Positions 60,104 to 64,000 of a stretch of DNA of 64,000 nucleotides are shown one piece after another. How positions within the stretch are numbered: the stretch's first letter is position 1; each line of letters begins with the position of its first letter. The notes under the pieces were generated by a model. It was not told the origin of the DNA and ran no database searches. It saw nothing but the letters and a program-made list of their open reading frames with translations. A program made the translations under genes and the position numbers. The stretch covers positions 1-64,000 of the forward strand of contig NZ_JASLIP010000007.1 in assembly GCF_030152825.1 (NCBI RefSeq), in the 5' to 3' direction. The stretch comes from Corynebacterium sp. GTDB taxonomy: Bacteria > Actinomycetota > Actinomycetes > Mycobacteriales > Mycobacteriaceae.

Positions 60104-62998
60104 CTACTCCCCGCCGCGGCGCAGCTGAACCATGTCCACCTGCTTGGCGCCCACCACGCGGGAGAAGCGCTGCGCATCACAGGTCAGCACGATGATCTGG
60201 TGCTGCTCGCCCAGCTGGGACAGCACCACGTTCATGTCCCTGCTGCGCTGCGGGTCGCTGAAACCGAGGCTGTCGTCAATAATGATCGGCACTCCCCCGC
60301 CCCGGGCCACCAGCGATGCCACCGCGAGACGGGAAAGCAGGTTGATCTGCTCCCTCGCACCACCAGACAGGGAGGACACGTCGAGGGCCACGCCGTCGTA
60401 GATGCGGCGGCTCACCTGCAGGTCCTCGTCGAACTCGAATTGGACGCCCGGACCGTAGATGGTGCGAGCAAGGACGTGGAAGGCCTCGGACAGCGGGCGG
60501 GAGTAGCGACCCCGTAGCTCGGTACGAGCCTCATTCATCGTCTCCCACAGAAGCTGGGCGGCCTCCGCCCGGGCAGTGACGGCAGCCAGGGCGCGAGCGG
60601 CCCGTTCCGCCTCGGCTGCCGCTTCACGCTTGGCCTCCGCAGCGCCTTCGCGGCCGGCCAACTCGGTGCGCAGGCGGACGAGCTCCTGGCCGCGTTGCGT
60701 GGCGTTCTTCTGCAGCACCCCGAGGCCCGCCTTCTCACCGTTAAGGAGGCCCTCAAGCTGCTCGGCGGTGGCGGCGGACTCGTATTTCTCCTTCTCCTTA
60801 TCGCGAATCGCGGCAGCTGCCACCAGCGCGCTGTTCTGCACGGCGACGGCCTCCGCCAGCTGCTCGTCGCTGGCCTCTTCGCGCTGCTGAGCCAACTCGT
60901 CCTCGGCGGCCGCGAGCTGCTGCGCCTGCTGCGTGGCATTGAGTTCTGCCAGCTTGTGCTCCTGGAGGATCTGCGAGTGCTCCGTCGCGTCCTTGGCCTG
61001 CTGAGCTGCGGTGTACCGCGCCTCGCTGCGCTCGAGGAACAGTTGGGCTGTTTCCAGCTCGACCACGAGCCCCGCAAGCCCGTCTTCGTGCCCTGGGTCC
61101 TGCTCCCCCGCAGTCTGGTCCTTGGCGACCTGCGGCTCTGTGTCCTCCGTCTCTTCTCGGGACGAGTCCCGCGTTAACCGCGCGAGCTGTTCTTCGAGCT
61201 CGGGCTCAAGGCCGAATTCCTCGGCCCGCTCTGCATTCCCGCCCAGCTCCCGCCAGATATCGGCCGCGGCGCGGGCCCGGTCGGATAGCTTCTCACCTGC
61301 GGCGACCAGCTCTCGGCTGGCCTGCTCCACACTGAACTGCAGGTCCTGGGAGCTCACGCCCCCGGTGATCCCGCGCAGCTCCAGCTGTGCCTCGTCGCGA
61401 TCGTTTTCCAGGGCGCGCCGTTGCTGGGCCAGCCGGTGAGCGGCCTCCGTGTCCCCGTCCTCGATGCCGAGGGCCTTCGATGCCTGGGCGACCTGTTCCC
61501 GAGCACGGCTCACCGCGGTCTCCGTCTCGCTGGTGTCTCGGGCCGGAGTGACGGCAACGCGGTAGTCCCCGAGTGCGAACTGACGCGGGGAACTCACCAG
61601 GGTGCGGTACCCCTCCGCCGTGAGTTCGACATCCTTCTCGCCGTCGCGCACCGTGCCAGCGGGACCGGTGATCTTCACCTCGGTGGCGATTGCTTCCTGC
61701 TGCGCGGTCGCCACGGCAAGCTGTGTATTGGCGCTACTCAGCGCGTCCAGGGCCTGCTGGGTCGCCGGATTCTCCGCGAGCTTATTCTCAAGATCCCGCA
61801 GCCTACCCACCGTCTTTTCTGCCTCCGCTGCGCGCTCGGTGGCGTTCTGGTGGTTCTTCTCAGCCGCTCGGTATTCGGTGCCGGCCTGCGCCCAGGCAAC
61901 GTAGCCTCGCGCGAATCGCTGTTGCTCGGAGGCGCTGGAGTACTCCGCTTTCAGCTTCTGCTGTGCCTGCTGAGCCTTGGCCGCCTGTGCTGCGAGCTCA
62001 TCACGCCGGCGTTCTTCCTCCTGGAGCGCGGCTCGCTTGCCAGTCACCGCTTCAACCTGCTTCTTCCGCGCGTCATGGCGGTATGTCGCCATCTCGAGCG
62101 CCTGGTGCGCGCTCTTGACCTCGCGTTCGAAACCCCGGAGCTTTTCCTGTGCCGCCCGGGCGGTCTGCAGCTGTTGTTCGAGTTCCTCGACGGCCCGCTT
62201 CGCCTCGGGCAGCTCCGCCGCAGCCTGGCGTTCCTCCTCTTCCAGTTCCGTGATCGCCCGGATCTGCCGCTGTGCTCCGTCATAGATGTCGGTGGCTTCC
62301 GCCAAGGCCTGTTCGGCGGCCTCGCGCTCGTCCTGAGCCGCCTGCAGCTCGCCATTCCTCTTCACCGCCCCCTTGGCGGTGAAATAGCGATCGTATTCCT
62401 TCTCGATCGCCGCGAGCAGCTCCGCGGCCGTGGCGTCCACCTCGTGGCCGGTATCGGTATCCGCGCTCTGGTCACTCTGTGCCGCCAGAACGGTGCTGAG
62501 GGATTGGATTCGGCCAGCGGAGAAAGCCTCCAGGCTCGCGCCCTGCTCCACCGTCAGCGCATCCAACAGGGTGCGATCCACCGTCTCGTTGAGGATCTCC
62601 TCGAAACGTTCCTCGGCCTCCCGGTCCACCAGATTCTCCACAGTGGGTGCCGAGACATCGAGGGTGGCCGCGTGCCGGCCGGTGCCGAAGCTCTTCTCGA
62701 TCCGCAGCCGGTAAGACCCAATGCTCATCTCAGCGGCGACCGTGGGCTTGCCATTGCTGCCCACCGGCTTGAGCGCCATGACCTCCTGCTTGCGAGTCTT
62801 GGTGTTCACGCTCGTGTTGAGCAGGAGCTTCATAGCCTGAAGCAGGGTCGACTTTCCGGATTCGTTGCGCCCGTGCACCACGGTGACCCCGGAATCCGCC
62901 AGGTCGAGGTCGACGTGCAGCACTCCCGCGAAGTCGTCCAAGGTCAGGCGGTGGATGGCCAGACCGGTCCCGGCGTGGTGCTGCTGTGAGTTAGTCAT
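60104..62998 (-). CDS. SbcC/YhaN-like AAA ATPase with long coiled coils
   Basis: A 964-aa SMC/Rad50-like protein. Walker A GRNESGKSTLLQ near residue 46; then several hundred residues of charged coiled coil; the C-terminal signature SLSGGAREQINLLSRLA and Walker B PIIIDDSLGFSDPQRSRDM. It would act with the neighbouring metallophosphoesterase as a DNA-processing nuclease. A mid-protein CxxC zinc hook, seen in Rad50/SbcC, is absent; the only Cys is near the C-terminus (LTCDAQRF). ATG 62998 is used; GTG 63010 directly abuts the upstream stop. Confidence 0.85.
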   Translation of the reverse strand: MTNSQQHHAGTGLAIHRLTLDDFAGVLHVDLDLADSGVTVVHGRNESGKSTLLQAMKLLLNTSVNTKTRKQEVMALKPVGSNGKPTVAAEMSIGSYRLRIEKSFGTGRHAATLDVSAPTVENLVDREAEERFEEILNETVDRTLLDALTVEQGASLEAFSAGRIQSLSTVLAAQSDQSADTDTGHEVDATAAELLAAIEKEYDRYFTAKGAVKRNGELQAAQDEREAAEQALAEATDIYDGAQRQIRAITELEEEERQAAAELPEAKRAVEELEQQLQTARAAQEKLRGFEREVKSAHQALEMATYRHDARKKQVEAVTGKRAALQEEERRRDELAAQAAKAQQAQQKLKAEYSSASEQQRFARGYVAWAQAGTEYRAAEKNHQNATERAAEAEKTVGRLRDLENKLAENPATQQALDALSSANTQLAVATAQQEAIATEVKITGPAGTVRDGEKDVELTAEGYRTLVSSPRQFALGDYRVAVTPARDTSETETAVSRAREQVAQASKALGIEDGDTEAAHRLAQQRRALENDRDEAQLELRGITGGVSSQDLQFSVEQASRELVAAGEKLSDRARAAADIWRELGGNAERAEEFGLEPELEEQLARLTRDSSREETEDTEPQVAKDQTAGEQDPGHEDGLAGLVVELETAQLFLERSEARYTAAQQAKDATEHSQILQEHKLAELNATQQAQQLAAAEDELAQQREEASDEQLAEAVAVQNSALVAAAAIRDKEKEKYESAATAEQLEGLLNGEKAGLGVLQKNATQRGQELVRLRTELAGREGAAEAKREAAAEAERAARALAAVTARAEAAQLLWETMNEARTELRGRYSRPLSEAFHVLARTIYGPGVQFEFDEDLQVSRRIYDGVALDVSSLSGGAREQINLLSRLAVASLVARGGGVPIIIDDSLGFSDPQRSRDMNVVLSQLGEQHQIIVLTCDAQRFSRVVGAKQVDMVQLRRGGE

Positions 62999-63010
62999 TG
63001 TCCTCGTCAC

Positions 63011-64000
63011 CTAACTTTCCTTGACCTGCACGCCGGCGGCCAAGCGGTAAAGGAGCTTCAGGGCATCCGTGGCTTGTTCTCGAGCCCCTTGGGCCTCCCG
63101 CTGATCCTCAGCGAGGTCGAGCAGCTTCTCCATCGCGATTTCTGGGTAGCCCCGCAACTGAAGGGCTCCGCGCAGCTCCGATAGTTCCGGGGACACGTGC
63201 AGATCCATCAGCCGTGTGCGCTCGTAGAGCGCGGCGAAGCGGGGGCGCTGCTCAGCCAGCGCGGTCTCCAGCCGGATGTCTGTCATCAGGTCGATGCTCC
63301 CCCGCAGCGCGTACTTGACCACAGTCGATCGCGGCTGCGGTAGGCTGGCCAGCTTCGCCAGGAAGTCCTCGGCGTCCTCGGGAGAGTTGATGTCCTCCGT
63401 CATCGCCAGGAAACGCCACTGCCCGATCTCAACCTGCTCCACGGTGACCGCCGCGGGCTCAGCCGGGTTCTCCGGGTCGATGCCGACCTCCACGACCAGC
63501 GCCTTGCCCGAGTTGGACTCACCACCGCCGTCGGGTTCCTTGAAGTCGGTGACCTCCGGAGCTCCGGAGTACCACACCACCCCGCGCTCATCGAGGGGCA
63601 TCGCGGAGTGTGTATCCCCCAGGGCCACGTAGTCGACGACGCGCTGCCGGGCGAGCTCGCTGAGCCGGTCGACGTCGATCACCGACGGATCCGCGACACT
63701 GTCCCGCGACTCCGTGTGCCCGTGACCAACCGCGATGCGGATTGTGTTTCCTGCCGGCGCCAGGTCGTGAAGCGCCCGGTACACCAGGTCCTCGCTGGCC
63801 ACCTTGCTCAGCAGCGGCGCGCCGATGATCTCTACCCCCTCGCGCAGTGGCCTCGGCGTGGAGTCCCGCAGGACAGTCACCTTCCCGCCGTTTTCTGGGG
63901 ACAGCTGCTGCAGGCTCGGCTGGTGGTAAATGCTCGCGGGGTTGAGCGGATCGTGGTTGCCGGGCAGCAAGAAGATCGGAACCGGGGCGTTGCGCAGGAC
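63011..64000 (-). CDS. SbcD-like DNA repair metallophosphoesterase (cut by right edge)
   Basis: C-terminal ~330 residues of a calcineurin-like nuclease; the frame is open to the window end. The metal-binding motif PIFLLPGNHDP (GNHD) and GHGH and ALGDTHSAMPL motifs are present; the first DxH motif lies outside. The C-terminal helical part (LRGALQLRGYPEIAMEKLLDLAED) fits SbcD-like capping and partner-binding regions. Its TAG stop directly precedes the start of the SbcC-like gene, so the pair is co-translated. Confidence 0.85.
   Translation of the reverse strand, partial: VLRNAPVPIFLLPGNHDPLNPASIYHQPSLQQLSPENGGKVTVLRDSTPRPLREGVEIIGAPLLSKVASEDLVYRALHDLAPAGNTIRIAVGHGHTESRDSVADPSVIDVDRLSELARQRVVDYVALGDTHSAMPLDERGVVWYSGAPEVTDFKEPDGGGESNSGKALVVEVGIDPENPAEPAAVTVEQVEIGQWRFLAMTEDINSPEDAEDFLAKLASLPQPRSTVVKYALRGSIDLMTDIRLETALAEQRPRFAALYERTRLMDLHVSPELSELRGALQLRGYPEIAMEKLLDLAEDQREAQGAREQATDALKLLYRLAAGVQVKES

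Noticed and set aside
1..64000. CRISPR arrays, insertion sequences, prophage genes or integration sites
   Set aside because: No regularly spaced repeats, transposase or integrase motifs, or target duplications were seen; the window is mostly conserved core genome with local gene decay.

Overview
The window is chromosomal DNA from a high-GC actinobacterium, almost certainly a Corynebacterium. Reasons: the gene order matches what I remember of the C. glutamicum chromosome (argS-lysA-hom-thrB, rho-prfA-prmC-tsaC-wecA-atpIBEFHAGDC-DUF2550-nucS, etfBA, iscS, mnmA, ligA, gatCA/pfkA/gatB); mismatch repair is NucS type; WecA-type transferase, DUF2550 and GatCAB are present; and many promoters look leaderless. 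I cannot name the species. A lipophilic clinical-type Corynebacterium is a guess. No CRISPR array, rRNA, prophage or insertion sequence was seen.

Layout. 1-500: left-edge fragment of an Ala/Lys-rich protein. 0.7-1.8 kb: Ecm4-type glutathione-transferase-like reductase. 1.8-4.7 kb: FecCD-type metal/heme ABC importer under a Fur/Zur-like palindrome. 4.7-6.4 kb: acyl-CoA ligase. 6.5-13.4 kb: gatC, gatA, NUDIX, MFS exporter, pfkA and gatB, all leftward. 13.5-23.6 kb: ACT protein, ilvA, DEDDh exonuclease, ligA, MetE-like protein, mnmA, cysteine desulfurase, citrate transporter. 23.7-25.6 kb: a von Willebrand A gene broken by a frameshift and an in-frame stop. 25.7-32.8 kb: etfBA, methyltransferase, NUDIX, ABC ATPase, thioredoxin/TPR protein, nucS. 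32.8-33.4 kb: a fused relic of a peptide/nickel-type ABC transporter. 33.5-48.2 kb: leftward rho-prfA-prmC-tsaC-wecA-atp series. 48.7-54.3 kb: acyl-CoA ligase and a decaying molybdenum-cofactor cluster (moaA, moaD and moeB open; moeA and mobA fused and frameshifted; mog frameshifted). 54.3-59.9 kb: thrB, hom, lysA, argS. 60 kb to the right edge: tRNA-Arg(CCG) and an SbcC/SbcD-like pair, sbcD cut by the edge.

How the genes work together. lysA, hom and thrB with ilvA cover the aspartate-family and threonine-to-isoleucine branches. The cysteine desulfurase and MnmA form a tRNA thiolation pair. GatCAB, ArgS, RF1, PrmC and TsaC serve translation. The atp operon, EtfAB and PfkA serve energy metabolism. 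LigA, NucS, the DEDDh exonuclease and the SbcCD-like pair serve DNA maintenance.

The most informative signals are not whole genes. (1) A repeated layout puts a TAnnnT -10 box 7-8 nt before the start codon of 13 genes, implying leaderless mRNAs and fixing several starts. (2) Four loci are decaying: the VWA gene, the ABC transporter relic, the moeA-mobA fusion and mog. The moeA/mobA/mog losses lie where C. glutamicum, as I recall, carries its nitrate-reductase and molybdenum-cofactor genes, suggesting loss of nitrate respiration. I found no convincing wholly new multi-gene system.
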